Assembly (NCBI GenBank): GCA_007136405.1
Contig: SLHA01000044.1
Coordinates: 1 to 64,000 of the forward strand
DNA: 64,000 nucleotides
Source of the DNA: Candidatus Latescibacterota bacterium
GTDB lineage: Bacteria > Latescibacterota > UBA2968 > UBA8231
Direction: 5' to 3'
Shown: piece after piece, positions 35,172-44,063 of the stretch
Numbering within the stretch: position 1 is the stretch's first letter
Layout: every line of letters begins with the position of its first letter
The notes under the pieces: generated by a model
The model's input: only the letters and a program-made list of their open reading frames with translations
Database searches by the model: none
What the model was told of the DNA's origin: nothing
Made by a program: the position numbers and the translations under genes

Positions 35172-36524
35172 ATGGAACCCATGCTCCTGGTAGACGACGG
35201 AAAAGCCATTCGGGATCCGGTCTGGGGGTACATTCACACGCCTCCTCCCGTCCTCAGTCTTATCGACACCGCGGAGTTCCAGCGTCTGCGTGGCATCACC
35301 CAGCTCGGGCATGTCCACCTGGTCTACCCCGGAGCCCGCCACAGCCGTTTCGAGCATTCCCTGGGTGTCTACCATCTGGCCAAGCAGTTCCTCCACCGCC
35401 TGCTGCGCTCTGACTCGGGTCTCCACCTGACCGACGAGGATGTCCGTGTTTTCATCGCCGCAACGCTGCTGCACGATATCGGCCATTACCCGTTCTCCCA
35501 CACCCTCGAGGAACTGCGGCCGTTTTTCGTATCCCACGAAACCCGGGCCCGGGAGATCATCGAACACTCGTCCGGGGCCATTCGCGCGGTACTGGAGAAT
35601 GAGTTTCGGGTCGATCCCGCACGCGTCGCCAATGTGATCGACTGCAACCCTGCCGCACCCACACCATTGGACCGGGACGCACTCCTGGCCGGCATCCTGA
35701 GCGGCACGCTGGACCCGGACAAGATCGACTACCTGCTGCGGGACGCCATGTTCTGCGGGGTGCCCTTCGGTGAAAGCGTCAACCGCGACCGGCTCATCGC
35801 GTCGATCACGTTCGACGCCGAAAACCAGCGACTGGCCATCAGCAGTAAAGGGGTTTCTGCCGTGGAGGCCCTGGTTTTCACCAACTACCTGATGTACCGC
35901 AACGTTTACTGGCATCACGCCGTGCGCGCCGCGACGGCCATGCTCAAGCGGGCGGTGCAGGACATCCTGCTGCACCCGGAGTGCCGGCTCCAGCCGTCAC
36001 GCTTCCACGGCCTGACGGAAGGAGAACTGCTCATGCTGCTGCAACAGGAACAGCAACGGCTCGATCTGCACGGATCATCCTGTCTGCTGGCCGGCACCAT
36101 GCAGCGGAGGTTGCACAAGGTGGGTGCAGTGATCCATCCCGAGGAACGTTCGGAAACCCTGATGCGGCTCCTCAGCGAGCTGTATACGGACCCGCGACGG
36201 CGGCGCACCCTGGAGATCGAACTCTGTCGCATGGTCGGCCGCCGCCTGGGCCGGAAGTTGCACGGTCATGAGATCCTCATCGATATTCCGGCCTTCTCCA
36301 AAAGCCCGGAAGTGGATCTGCGCGTTTTCTACGGTACCGATATCCCGGAGCACCGGTCCAATCCGCTGTCCCTGGATGATCCGGCCGTATCCCACCTGCG
36401 CGATTCCCTGTTGCTCAATTTCGAGGATCAGGCCAAGGTTTTCCGCATATACTGCATCGATGACGCGGACATCCGAAGCACCGTGCGGGCCCACGCCAAG
36501 CAGTATCTCATTGCCGGTGCCTGA
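35172..36524 (+). CDS. HD-domain phosphohydrolase (SAMHD1/dGTPase-like)
   Basis: 450 residues. The metal-binding HD motif is spread over HSRFEHSLGVYHLA, LLHDIGHYPFSH and the later DPDKIDYLLRDA. This is the layout of the COG1078 family, dNTP triphosphohydrolase-like enzymes related to SAMHD1. The QRLRGITQLGHVHLVYPGA segment before the first His is typical. I use the ATG at 35172 over the TTG at 35163. It is divergent from the fab operon. Substrate (dNTP or other nucleotide) is inferred from the family. Confidence 0.85.
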   Translation: MEPMLLVDDGKAIRDPVWGYIHTPPPVLSLIDTAEFQRLRGITQLGHVHLVYPGARHSRFEHSLGVYHLAKQFLHRLLRSDSGLHLTDEDVRVFIAATLLHDIGHYPFSHTLEELRPFFVSHETRAREIIEHSSGAIRAVLENEFRVDPARVANVIDCNPAAPTPLDRDALLAGILSGTLDPDKIDYLLRDAMFCGVPFGESVNRDRLIASITFDAENQRLAISSKGVSAVEALVFTNYLMYRNVYWHHAVRAATAMLKRAVQDILLHPECRLQPSRFHGLTEGELLMLLQQEQQRLDLHGSSCLLAGTMQRRLHKVGAVIHPEERSETLMRLLSELYTDPRRRRTLEIELCRMVGRRLGRKLHGHEILIDIPAFSKSPEVDLRVFYGTDIPEHRSNPLSLDDPAVSHLRDSLLLNFEDQAKVFRIYCIDDADIRSTVRAHAKQYLIAGA

Positions 36525-36622
36525 AACGCCGGTGGTTCCCGGGCGTCTACCCGGCGGTACCCGAACGGTCCTTTCCGTCAACGCATCCGTCCACGCAATT
36601 CATACGGCTCCATGAGGTCACC

Positions 36623-37846
36623 ATGTTCATCCGCCCGCTGATCCTCTTGATCGGGCTGGTCGGTCTGGCTGGTTTGCGGCCCGCCGCCGCCGGTAGCGAA
36701 GGATTCCCGGCTCCGCTGCGCGTCGCCGTGGTACCCGCCGAACCGGCGACCGGCCGTCCCGCCGGAATGGCGGCCTTCGCCCGTGGCACGCTGTCGCGCG
36801 AACTGGCACGCAGCGGCAGCTTCGTGCTGGTGGAACGCGAGCGCGTCGACCGGCTGCTGGAGGAAACAGGGCTGGCACAGTCCGGGATTACCCGCGGTAC
36901 GACGGAGGCCCGCCTGGGGCTTCTGCTGGATGTTGAAAAACTTCTGTTCGTCGACGTCCAGTTCATTTTTCCCCACTACAGTCTCACAGTGCGCATCGTC
37001 GATGTGAAAACCGGACAGGTGCAACGGGTGGAGAGTACCAGGTTGGGCCTGCGCACGGATCAGGCGCAGGAACCGCTGGAGCGTCTGGCCCGCCGGCTGG
37101 CCGCGCTCGCCCCGGTACTGGCACCGCCAGCCATGGTTCTCATACCCGCCGGTGTCGGCAGGATGGGTTCGAGCACCGGTCTGGCCGACGAGCAGCCGGT
37201 CCACACGGTGCGTTTGGATTCATTTTATCTGGACCGCTTCGAAGTGACCCGTATCGAGTATCACGAATGGCTGGTGGCTGCCGGAAAACGCCGGATCGGT
37301 GATATCAGCGATCCCTTCAAACCAGCCACCGGTATGACCTGGCACCAGGCCGCAGCCTACTGCCGGGCGCAGGGCCGCCGCCTCCCCACGGAAGCGGAAT
37401 GGGAGTTCGCTGCCCGGGGACCGGATGGCCACCCCTATCCGTGGGGTCATGAGCAACCGGATGACACGCGTGCATGCTTCGCCCGCACGGCGCACCGCCC
37501 GCTGCAGGTGCACACGCTTGCCGCCGGCACCACACCGCTGGGCGTGCACCACATGGCCGGCAACGTGGCCGAGTGGGTGCACGACTGGTGGGCACCGGAT
37601 TATTACACCAACAACCCCCGTGACAATCCCCGCGGTCCCGCCTACGGTGACTACAAAGCGGTACGCGGCGGCGCGTACAACAGCCCGATCACGGAGCTGC
37701 GCGCCACCGCCCGCAGCTACCACAATCCGGAGCGCGGCGCGGCGCACATAGGGTTCCGATGTGCCCGGGACGTTGACCCCATAATCCACGGGAACCGGGT
37801 CCACCGTCCACCGCCCGGCCGCATGGCGGTACAGCCCTCCCATTGA
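36623..37846 (+). CDS. CsgG-like domain fused to SUMF1/FGE-like domain, exported
   Basis: 407 residues with a signal peptide (LILLIGLVGLAGLRPAAAG). Residues about 30-165 resemble the CsgG-type or curli-like 'FlgO/CsgG' fold (RVAVVP, LSRELARSGSFVLVERERVDRLL), usually an outer-membrane-linked sensor or assembly module. Residues about 170-390 are a formylglycine-generating-enzyme (SUMF1) domain: MVLIPAG, RLPTEAEWEFAARG, GNVAEWVHDWW, VRGGAYN, GFRCAR. The copper-binding Cys pair of true FGE is not present, so it probably binds rather than oxidises. An AGGT stands before the ATG. The role is unknown. Confidence 0.75.
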   Translation: MFIRPLILLIGLVGLAGLRPAAAGSEGFPAPLRVAVVPAEPATGRPAGMAAFARGTLSRELARSGSFVLVERERVDRLLEETGLAQSGITRGTTEARLGLLLDVEKLLFVDVQFIFPHYSLTVRIVDVKTGQVQRVESTRLGLRTDQAQEPLERLARRLAALAPVLAPPAMVLIPAGVGRMGSSTGLADEQPVHTVRLDSFYLDRFEVTRIEYHEWLVAAGKRRIGDISDPFKPATGMTWHQAAAYCRAQGRRLPTEAEWEFAARGPDGHPYPWGHEQPDDTRACFARTAHRPLQVHTLAAGTTPLGVHHMAGNVAEWVHDWWAPDYYTNNPRDNPRGPAYGDYKAVRGGAYNSPITELRATARSYHNPERGAAHIGFRCARDVDPIIHGNRVHRPPPGRMAVQPSH

Positions 37847-37933
37847 CCGTGGCGAAAGACACCGTAGTATCGTCCTCTCAACACCGGTGACCGGTGTTGA
37901 CCCGGCAACCCCTATCGACAGCGGCCGATCTCC

Positions 37934-39139
37934 ATGTCCACTCCCTCGTACCCCCAACTGCACCTGAAGAAGGCGACCGAGCGTGCCTTGCTCAACGGTC
38001 ACCCCTGGGTATTCAGCGGCGCCGTGGCTCACTCTCCGCAGGTCGAAGCCGGCAGCGTGGTCGATGTCGTGGACCATCGCGGCCGATTCATCATGCGCGG
38101 CTCGTTCAATCCACACGCCGCCATCTGCGTCAGACGTTTGACCCGCAACCGGCAGACTGGCATCGATCGCGCGTTCTTCCAGGCGGCACTCGGCACGGCC
38201 TTCAGGCTGCGCGCCCGTTCCGGTCTGGCGGCCTCCACCAACGCCATGCGCCTGGTCCACGGCGAGAGCGACGGCCTTCCGGGCCTGGTGGCAGACGACT
38301 ACGCCGGTCATGTCGTGGTGCAATTCCACAGCGCCGGCATGGAGACCTTTCGCGCGGACATTCTCGATGCAATCTGGGATCTGCGCCGGCCCCTGGGGAT
38401 CTTCGAGCGCAGTGACGTGGGCACCCGCCGGGCGGAAAGACTGCTTGACCGTCCCACGGGTCTGCTGCGCGGCGCCGCCCCACCCGAACTGGTGCAGGTG
38501 CTCGAACACGGCACGCTCCTGGCCGTGGATCTGTACCATGGCCAGAAGACCGGGTTGTTCCTGGACCAGCGGCAGAACCGTCTGCTGGTCCAGGAACAGG
38601 CCGCCGGGGCAAGCGTGTTGAACTGTTTCGCATACACCAGTGCTTTCTCGGCGCACGCCTTGAGAGGCGGCGCTCGGCGGACGCTCGATGTGGAAATCAC
38701 GGCTCCGGCGGCACGTGCGGCGCAGATGAACCTGTCCGCCAACCAGGGTCCCGGGGCCCATTGGGATATCGTGCGGGCCAATGTGTTCCAGTTTCTGGAT
38801 GATCTGGCTCTCCAGGGTCCCCGGTTCGACCTGGTCATACTCGATCCGCCCTCGCTCCTGCGCAAACGCGAGCAGCTGTCGCAAGCCATGGGCGTGTATA
38901 CCAAACTGAACCGCAATGCGCTGCGCCTGGTGCGCAGCGGCGGTCTGCTGGTTACCGCCTCCTGCTCGTCCAGAGTCAGTCACGAAGACTTTTTCCAGGT
39001 TGTGCGTCGAGCCGCTGCCGGGGCAGGGGTCCAGCTGCGCATTCAATCCATGCACCTGCAGCCTGCCGACCATCCCGTCGATCCCGCCTTTCCGGAAGGA
39101 CGCTACCTCAAGTGTATCAATGCCAGAGTGGTGCGCTGA
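37934..39139 (+). CDS. 23S rRNA (cytosine-C5) methyltransferase, RlmI family
   Basis: 401 residues. An N-terminal PUA-like domain (LHLKKATERALLNGHPWVFSGAV) is followed by the Rossmann methyltransferase with GLFLDQRQNR, VLNCFAYTSAFS (SAM loop) and VILDPPSLLRK, then TASCSS, the arrangement of RlmI/YccW enzymes that make m5C in 23S rRNA. Substrate base is by family analogy. Its stop codon lies inside the first unit of a 41-bp tandem repeat (39133-39240). Confidence 0.88.
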   Translation: MSTPSYPQLHLKKATERALLNGHPWVFSGAVAHSPQVEAGSVVDVVDHRGRFIMRGSFNPHAAICVRRLTRNRQTGIDRAFFQAALGTAFRLRARSGLAASTNAMRLVHGESDGLPGLVADDYAGHVVVQFHSAGMETFRADILDAIWDLRRPLGIFERSDVGTRRAERLLDRPTGLLRGAAPPELVQVLEHGTLLAVDLYHGQKTGLFLDQRQNRLLVQEQAAGASVLNCFAYTSAFSAHALRGGARRTLDVEITAPAARAAQMNLSANQGPGAHWDIVRANVFQFLDDLALQGPRFDLVILDPPSLLRKREQLSQAMGVYTKLNRNALRLVRSGGLLVTASCSSRVSHEDFFQVVRRAAAGAGVQLRIQSMHLQPADHPVDPAFPEGRYLKCINARVVR

Positions 39140-39240
39140 GTCCGGGCGCCCGTGTATCTGTACCCACACGACGCGCTGAGTCCGGGTGCCTGTGTATCCC
39201 GGGCCCGCATGGCGCGCTGAGTCCGGGCGCCTGGGGTCAT
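39133..39240. repeat. Tandem repeat of about 41 bp, three copies
   Basis: Units start with GCGCTGAGTCCGGGYGCC at 39133, 39173 and 39214. The first two continue with TGTGTATC-like sequence; the third is cut after about 27 bp. The rlmI stop codon (TGA) is inside unit one, so the array could have grown from the gene end. No coding or RNA function is visible. Confidence 0.75.
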
Positions 39241-39411
39241 GCCGCGGGGCCAGGCACCGCTCCCGAATCCAACCTCGGGTAGTATGTAGCCTGTGCCTGC
39301 ATTGGGCCCTGCGTGCGCCAAACGGACCTGGCGCAAGCCGGACTTGCTTGACACCCCGTCACCGGCAAACTATCGTCCAGAAACACCCCCCGCGGCACCG
39401 GGCAAGTGAAA

Positions 39412-40542
39412 ATGACCACAACAACCGCAGGCGCGAGCCTTCGGAGCACGCTGGACAGGCTCCCGGATCGCCCCGGGGTGTACATGATGAAGGGGCGGCA
39501 GGGAACCGCGATCTACGTGGGCAAAGCCAAAAACCTGAGACAGCGTGTCCGCGCCTACTTCCAGCCCGGGCAACGCGATGGGCGGCGGCAGTTCCGTGCA
39601 TTGCTGCGCAGCGTACGCAGCATTGACTTCATCATGACAGCCTCGGAACAGGAAGCGCTGTTGCTGGAAGCCATTCAGATCCGCGCCCTGCGCCCCCGGT
39701 ACAACGTGTCGCTGAAAGAGAACAGGGAATATCCCTATATCCGGCTCACCAGGCAGCACTATCCGCGCCTGCTGGCTACCCACGCCTTTGTGGACGACGG
39801 CTCGCGGTATTTCGGACCATTCAGCGATATCAGGGCCATGTACCAGACCCTCGAGCTGGTGGTCAGGCAGTTCGGCCTACGCACCTGCCGGCACCGCCTG
39901 CCGGCCGCAAACCGTGTTCCCTGCCTTGAATACCATCTGCATCGCTGCAGCGCGCCGTGCTCAGGGGGGCTGTCGGAAGCGGACTACGACTTGGCCGTCC
40001 AGCGAGCCATCAGCCTGATCGAAGGGCGCGACAGCGCCTACCTGGAATGCCTGCGCGCCCGCATGGCCGCCGCCGCGGTCAGCCGGAACTACGAGCAGGC
40101 GGCCCGCCTCCGGGACCAGCTACGAGCGCTCGAATTCATGCGCAACCGCCAGAAAGTCTGGCTGGATGAGCCGCTGAACCGTGATGTGGTGGGATGCGCC
40201 CGGCATGGCTGCCGGGCCGGCTGCTGTCTGCTGGTTTTCCGCGACGGTCACCTGCGGGCCAGCCGGCACCAGGTATTGACCGGCTGTCCGGCGGACACGG
40301 ACACGCACATCGTCCTCGACTTCCTGCGCCGGCAGTACGGCCCGGTTGACCCGGAATACCCGTTCCCGGACGAAATCCAGACCACGGCGGCACAACCCGG
40401 CCTGCCCGAACTCCGCCGCCTGGCCGGGCCCAACCGGCCAGCGCCGGTGTGGATTGTGCCAGAAGCTCATCCTGTCATCCAGGATCTGGCCGCGCGGAAC
40501 GCCCGCTATCTGCTGGAGATCAAACCACCGGACCGGCCATGA
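39412..40542 (+). CDS. UvrC N-terminal half (Cho-like excision endonuclease)
   Basis: 376 residues against about 610 for UvrC. The GIY-YIG nuclease domain (PGVYMM, IYVGKAKNLRQRV) is complete, the four cysteines of the UvrC Fe-S region are present (RTC, PCLEY, RCSAPC), the UVR helix pair follows (AAVSRNYEQAARLRDQL) and the protein stops after LAARNARYLLE, just before the RNase H endonuclease and helix-hairpin-helix domains. It should make only the 3' incision, like Cho. The next gene overlaps its stop, so this is not a sequencing break. A full uvrC may lie elsewhere. Confidence 0.82.
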   Translation: MTTTTAGASLRSTLDRLPDRPGVYMMKGRQGTAIYVGKAKNLRQRVRAYFQPGQRDGRRQFRALLRSVRSIDFIMTASEQEALLLEAIQIRALRPRYNVSLKENREYPYIRLTRQHYPRLLATHAFVDDGSRYFGPFSDIRAMYQTLELVVRQFGLRTCRHRLPAANRVPCLEYHLHRCSAPCSGGLSEADYDLAVQRAISLIEGRDSAYLECLRARMAAAAVSRNYEQAARLRDQLRALEFMRNRQKVWLDEPLNRDVVGCARHGCRAGCCLLVFRDGHLRASRHQVLTGCPADTDTHIVLDFLRRQYGPVDPEYPFPDEIQTTAAQPGLPELRRLAGPNRPAPVWIVPEAHPVIQDLAARNARYLLEIKPPDRP

Positions 40543-41090
40543 ATGCGCTCGACAGCAGCCACCGTGAAACCGCTTCATTGACGGATATTGCGACACCCTT
40601 CGGCATGGTGCGGCTGGTCTGGCAGGACGAGAACATCGTCAAGGTGGCGCTCGGTCCCTATCAGCCGGAATCCATCCTTCCGGTCGTGCTCCTGGGCCTG
40701 CCGTCCCATGCCCGGGGCCGGCGCCTGGTCGCCGCCTTTCTGGCCTATTTCCGGGGAGAACAGGTGGTGTTTCCGTGTCCCCTGCCGGAATCGGAGGGAA
40801 CGGAATTTCAGCGCACGGTGTGGCGCGCCTTGGCCCGCATCCCGTACGGTACCTGTCAGGGCTACGGCGAACTGGCCGGCGGGCTCGGTATGCCGTCAGG
40901 TTCGGCCCGGGCAGCAGGTTCTGCCTGCGCCCGGAATCCGCTGCCCGTCATCTACCCCTGTCATCGCGTCGTCGCCGCCACCGGAGCACTCACCGGATTC
41001 GGTGCGGGCCTGGCATGGAAAGCAGCACTACTGGAGCTGGAAGGCGTACCGCTGGATCGAGCTCGAATGCAAGTCACCAGGATGCGCTGA
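40539..41090 (+). CDS. Methylated-DNA--[protein]-cysteine S-methyltransferase
   Basis: 183 residues. The suicide cysteine is in IYPCHRVVAATG, the following TGFGAGLAWKAALLELEG is the usual C-terminus, and FQRTVWRALARIPYGTCQGYGELA is the DNA-binding helical part. Repairs O6-alkylguanine by irreversible transfer to Cys. The ATG overlaps the UvrC-like stop (ATGA) and its own stop is 1 nt before the Xer gene, so the three DNA-processing genes are tightly linked. Confidence 0.92.
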   Translation: MNALDSSHRETASLTDIATPFGMVRLVWQDENIVKVALGPYQPESILPVVLLGLPSHARGRRLVAAFLAYFRGEQVVFPCPLPESEGTEFQRTVWRALARIPYGTCQGYGELAGGLGMPSGSARAAGSACARNPLPVIYPCHRVVAATGALTGFGAGLAWKAALLELEGVPLDRARMQVTRMR

Positions 41091-41091
41091 T

Positions 41092-41958
41092 ATGGCCCTC
41101 TTGCCGGTTTCGCTGCAGCACACCTTGAACCGCTTTCTGACCGCCATGGAGCAGGACCGCGGTCTGACGTCCAATACGCTGGATGCGTACCGGCGGGATC
41201 TCACCCGGTACCTGTCCAGCCTGGTGCAACAGGACGTCGCAACTTTGGATGACGTGCGGTCGCGACATGTGCTCAGCTTCCTGCAGCAGCTGCATGACCG
41301 GGGAAGGCAGCCATCCACCCTGGCACGCAATATCACATCGTTGAAACGTTTTCACCGCTATCTGCTGCTCCAGGGCATCACCAGTCTGGATCCCGTAGCC
41401 GAAGTCGAGTCCCCGCGGCTCCAACGGCGGTCGCCGGCATGCCTTTCTGCGCTCGAAGTCGAACTGCTGCTTGATGCTCCGGATACGAGCAGTCCGCTGG
41501 GGCTGCGTGACAAAGCCATGCTGGAGCTGCTGTATGCCTCCGGTCTGCGGGTCTCGGAGCTGATCGGCCTCACCCTCCCATACCTGCAGCTCGACAGTGG
41601 ACTGCTCAGGGTTCGCGGACGCGGCAACCGGGAACGCGTCGTGCCCATGGGTAGCCAGGCCGTCAAGTACAACAAGGCATACCTGGACATCGCCAGACCC
41701 GCGCTGGTTGGTCCGGAGTCCGGGGCTGAAGTGTACCTGAATGCCCGCGGCAGCTCGCTCTCGCGCATGGCGGTCTGGAAGGCGATCAGGACAGCCGCGT
41801 CGCGCGCCGGCCTCGAACGCGACATCAGTCCGCATACGCTGCGACATTCCTTCGCCGCGCACCTGCTGCAGCGTGGCGTCAGCCTGCAGATCGTCCAGGA
41901 GTTGCTCGGTCATGCCGATATTTCCACTACGCAGGTGTACGCCCGTATCGACAGTTAG
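41092..41958 (+). pseudogene. XerC/XerD-like tyrosine recombinase, C-terminal frameshift
   Basis: 288 residues. N-terminal SAM-like core-binding domain, then the catalytic domain: Arg in GLRVSEL, HTLRHSFAAHLL, and Tyr in GHADISTTQVYARID. It ends three residues after ARI, about 12-15 short of family length. One frame over, starting at base 41955, reads LAGLHRRPPGLL, which looks like the missing Xer tail (xLxxLHRRxHPR). The catalytic lysine region GKGNKER is GRGNRER. The gene may be a frameshifted or decaying xer, or carries a one-base assembly error. The track ORF start at 40588 is in the preceding gene. Confidence 0.7.
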
Positions 41959-42282
41959 CGGGGCTCCACCGCAGACCGCCCGGACTTTTATGAGCAGTAC
42001 CCGCGGAACCGTGACGCACAGGCAACGCCACCGGCGCCGCACGCCGGCCGGAACCGCTGCGACGGGCACCGTCCCTGCCATCGGCATGCAGGCACTGTCC
42101 GTCCATCGTCCGCACCGTCCGGGGCTCTCCGGTCAGCCACGCGTCCGTCATATCGAAACGCGACGTTCAACCGCCTGCATCGGGCGCCGCAGCCCCGGAG
42201 CGACCCCGGGCCCGGAAGCCGCTCCCCGCATGGACGGGAGCAGTGGCCACCGGAGGCGCCACACCTGTCAAGGCAGCCAACC
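41959..42282. other. Intergenic region between xer and ecfT
   Basis: 324 nt. Bases 41955-41993 could encode the lost Xer C-terminus. The rest is GC-rich with no ORF, riboswitch motif, tRNA or repeat that I recognise; no B12- or thiamine-riboswitch core was found ahead of ecfT. Confidence 0.4.
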
Positions 42283-43098
42283 ATGCCGGCACTCCGGAAC
42301 CTGACCCTCGGCCGCTATGTGCCCACCGCATCTGTGGTGCACGGCCTGGATCCGCGCACCAAGCTGCTCGCCAGCATCGGTCTGATGGTGTCCGTGCTGG
42401 CCACCCCGAACCTCCCGGTTCTGGGCTTGTATTTCGGCTTTCTGGCGGTGAGCACCCGGGCCTCCCGGCTGCCTGCTGCCATGCTGCTGCGCAACCTGCA
42501 GGCATTCACCTGGCTCTTCCTGTTCACCATCATCATGCACGCCCTGATGACTCCGGGAACGGTCTTGCTGGCATTTCCATGGTGGAACCTGACCGTAACC
42601 CGTGAAGGTGCCCATGGCGGCCTGTTCTACGGCCTGCGTCTGGCTGCGGTCATCGTCACCGCGTCCCTGTTGACCCTGACCACGGCTCCTCTCGAACTGA
42701 CCGGAGGACTGGAGCGTCTGCTCGGACCGCTTCGGCGCATCGGTGTACCGGCGCACGATCTGGCCCTGATGATCACCATCGCGCTTCGCTTCATACCCGT
42801 GCTGATCGACGAAGCCGAGCGCCTGCGCAAGGCGCAGCTCGCTCGGGGGGCGGATTTCGGCGGCGGCCCCTTGCGGCGCGCACGCCAGATGATCCCTCTG
42901 CTGGCACCGCTGTTCATCTCTGCCTTTGACCGGGCCGACCGTCTGGCCCTGGCCATGGAGAGCCGTTGTTACCGTGGCGGCGAAGGGCGCACCAGCTACC
43001 ACGAGCTCCGGTTTCGGCGCCACGACCTGCTGGCTGCCCTGATCGCGACCATGATCGGGCTGGGCATCACCATCGTACCGCGCCTGCTGCACCGCTGA
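42283..43098 (+). CDS. Energy-coupling factor transporter transmembrane protein EcfT
   Basis: 271 residues, six or so membrane segments. The CbiQ/EcfT signature is visible: HGLDPRTKLLASIGLMV at the N-terminus and two Ala/Arg-Gly coupling motifs in LRKAQLARGADF and MESRCYRGGEGRTSY, which dock onto the ABC ATPases. EcfT forms the vitamin-uptake module with EcfA1/A2 and an S component; none of these is in the window, so it is an orphan here. The Shine-Dalgarno is weak. Confidence 0.88.
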   Translation: MPALRNLTLGRYVPTASVVHGLDPRTKLLASIGLMVSVLATPNLPVLGLYFGFLAVSTRASRLPAAMLLRNLQAFTWLFLFTIIMHALMTPGTVLLAFPWWNLTVTREGAHGGLFYGLRLAAVIVTASLLTLTTAPLELTGGLERLLGPLRRIGVPAHDLALMITIALRFIPVLIDEAERLRKAQLARGADFGGGPLRRARQMIPLLAPLFISAFDRADRLALAMESRCYRGGEGRTSYHELRFRRHDLLAALIATMIGLGITIVPRLLHR

Positions 43099-43192
43099 CG
43101 GTTCGCTCGTGAAGCGAGCGACCGGTCAGGACGCCAGGAGCGGTTCAACCGCGTTGACCCAGCGTCCGCACTCAGAGAGCCATGGAGGCCGT

Positions 43193-44008
43193 ATGGCAGA
43201 AGCACAACGCAATATCGGTCTGCTGCTTGAATACGACGGCTCAGCTTTCCAGGGCTGGCAGATACAGGCTGCAGGACGGACGGTGCAGGGGGAGCTGGCG
43301 CGGGCTCTTGGCGTGCTCATCGGCGAGTCCGTCTGTCCGACCGGCTCAGGGCGCACCGACGCCGGCACGCACGCTCTGGGCCAGGTGGCCAATTTCCGCA
43401 CTGGCAGTGCCATGCCGCTGGAACGCATCCGGCGCGGTCTCAACGGCCTGTTGCCGCCGGATCTCGCCGTTCGTGCGGTCGTGTCCGTTCCCATGGATTT
43501 TCACGCCCGGTACAGTGCCTGCAGCAAGAGATATCGTTATCGCATCCGCAGGGGCAAAGCCGCCATGGAGCGTCAGCATGTATGGTCGGTGTTCGAACCG
43601 CTGGACATCGACGCCATGCGGCTGGCTGCCGCCTCGATGCCGGGCTCTCACGGCTTCGCTGCCTTCTGCAAGCAGGATCCCGTACCGTCCAGCTTCATAT
43701 GCCGGGTGAGCGATGCGGGGCTGACGGAACAAGGCCCGGAGATCGTCTTCGAGATCCAGGCTGACCGTTTCCTGCGTCACATGGTTCGCATCCTGACAGG
43801 GACGTTGGTCGAGGTGGGATGCGGGCGACGGCCGGTCGACGACGTGGCGCAGCTGCTCTCCAGCGGCGAACGCCGGCTGGCCGGACCCACCGCGCCGGCT
43901 CGCGGTCTATGCCTGCTGCATGTGCACTATCCGCCTGAAACCGGCCTCTACCAGACCATCGGAACACCGGATCGTGCCGGAGCATCTGCACAACGTTTCC
44001 CGGGCTGA
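43193..44008 (+). CDS. truA: tRNA pseudouridine(38-40) synthase
   Basis: 271 residues. The catalytic aspartate lies in GSGRTDAGTHALGQVANF, and RHMVRILTGTLVEVG is the typical C-terminal motif. Makes pseudouridine in the tRNA anticodon stem-loop. The ATG used is about 5 nt after GGAGG; the track start is 28 codons upstream. Confidence 0.95.
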   Translation: MAEAQRNIGLLLEYDGSAFQGWQIQAAGRTVQGELARALGVLIGESVCPTGSGRTDAGTHALGQVANFRTGSAMPLERIRRGLNGLLPPDLAVRAVVSVPMDFHARYSACSKRYRYRIRRGKAAMERQHVWSVFEPLDIDAMRLAAASMPGSHGFAAFCKQDPVPSSFICRVSDAGLTEQGPEIVFEIQADRFLRHMVRILTGTLVEVGCGRRPVDDVAQLLSSGERRLAGPTAPARGLCLLHVHYPPETGLYQTIGTPDRAGASAQRFPG

Positions 44009-44021
44009 TACACTCCCGCGC

Positions 44022-44050
44022 TTGACAAGCCGGGTATACTTGTTTGTTAT
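44022..44050 (+). promoter_or_regulatory. Promoter of the HtrA gene
   Basis: TTGACA and TGTTAT with a 17-nt spacer. An inverted repeat (GGTATA...TATACC) spans the spacer and the -10 box and could be an operator. Confidence 0.5.
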
Positions 44051-44063
44051 ACCGGTCATTGGC

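Noticed and set aside
36623-37846. An active formylglycine-generating enzyme or sulfatase activator
   Set aside because: The Cys pair needed is not there and no sulfatase gene is near.
37220-39169. 649-aa minus-strand ORF
   Set aside because: Antisense to the SUMF1 fusion and rlmI, both strongly supported by family motifs.
39412-40542. A broken full uvrC whose 3' half follows
   Set aside because: The next gene overlaps the stop by ATGA and is a complete alkyltransferase; no RNase H motif in any downstream frame.
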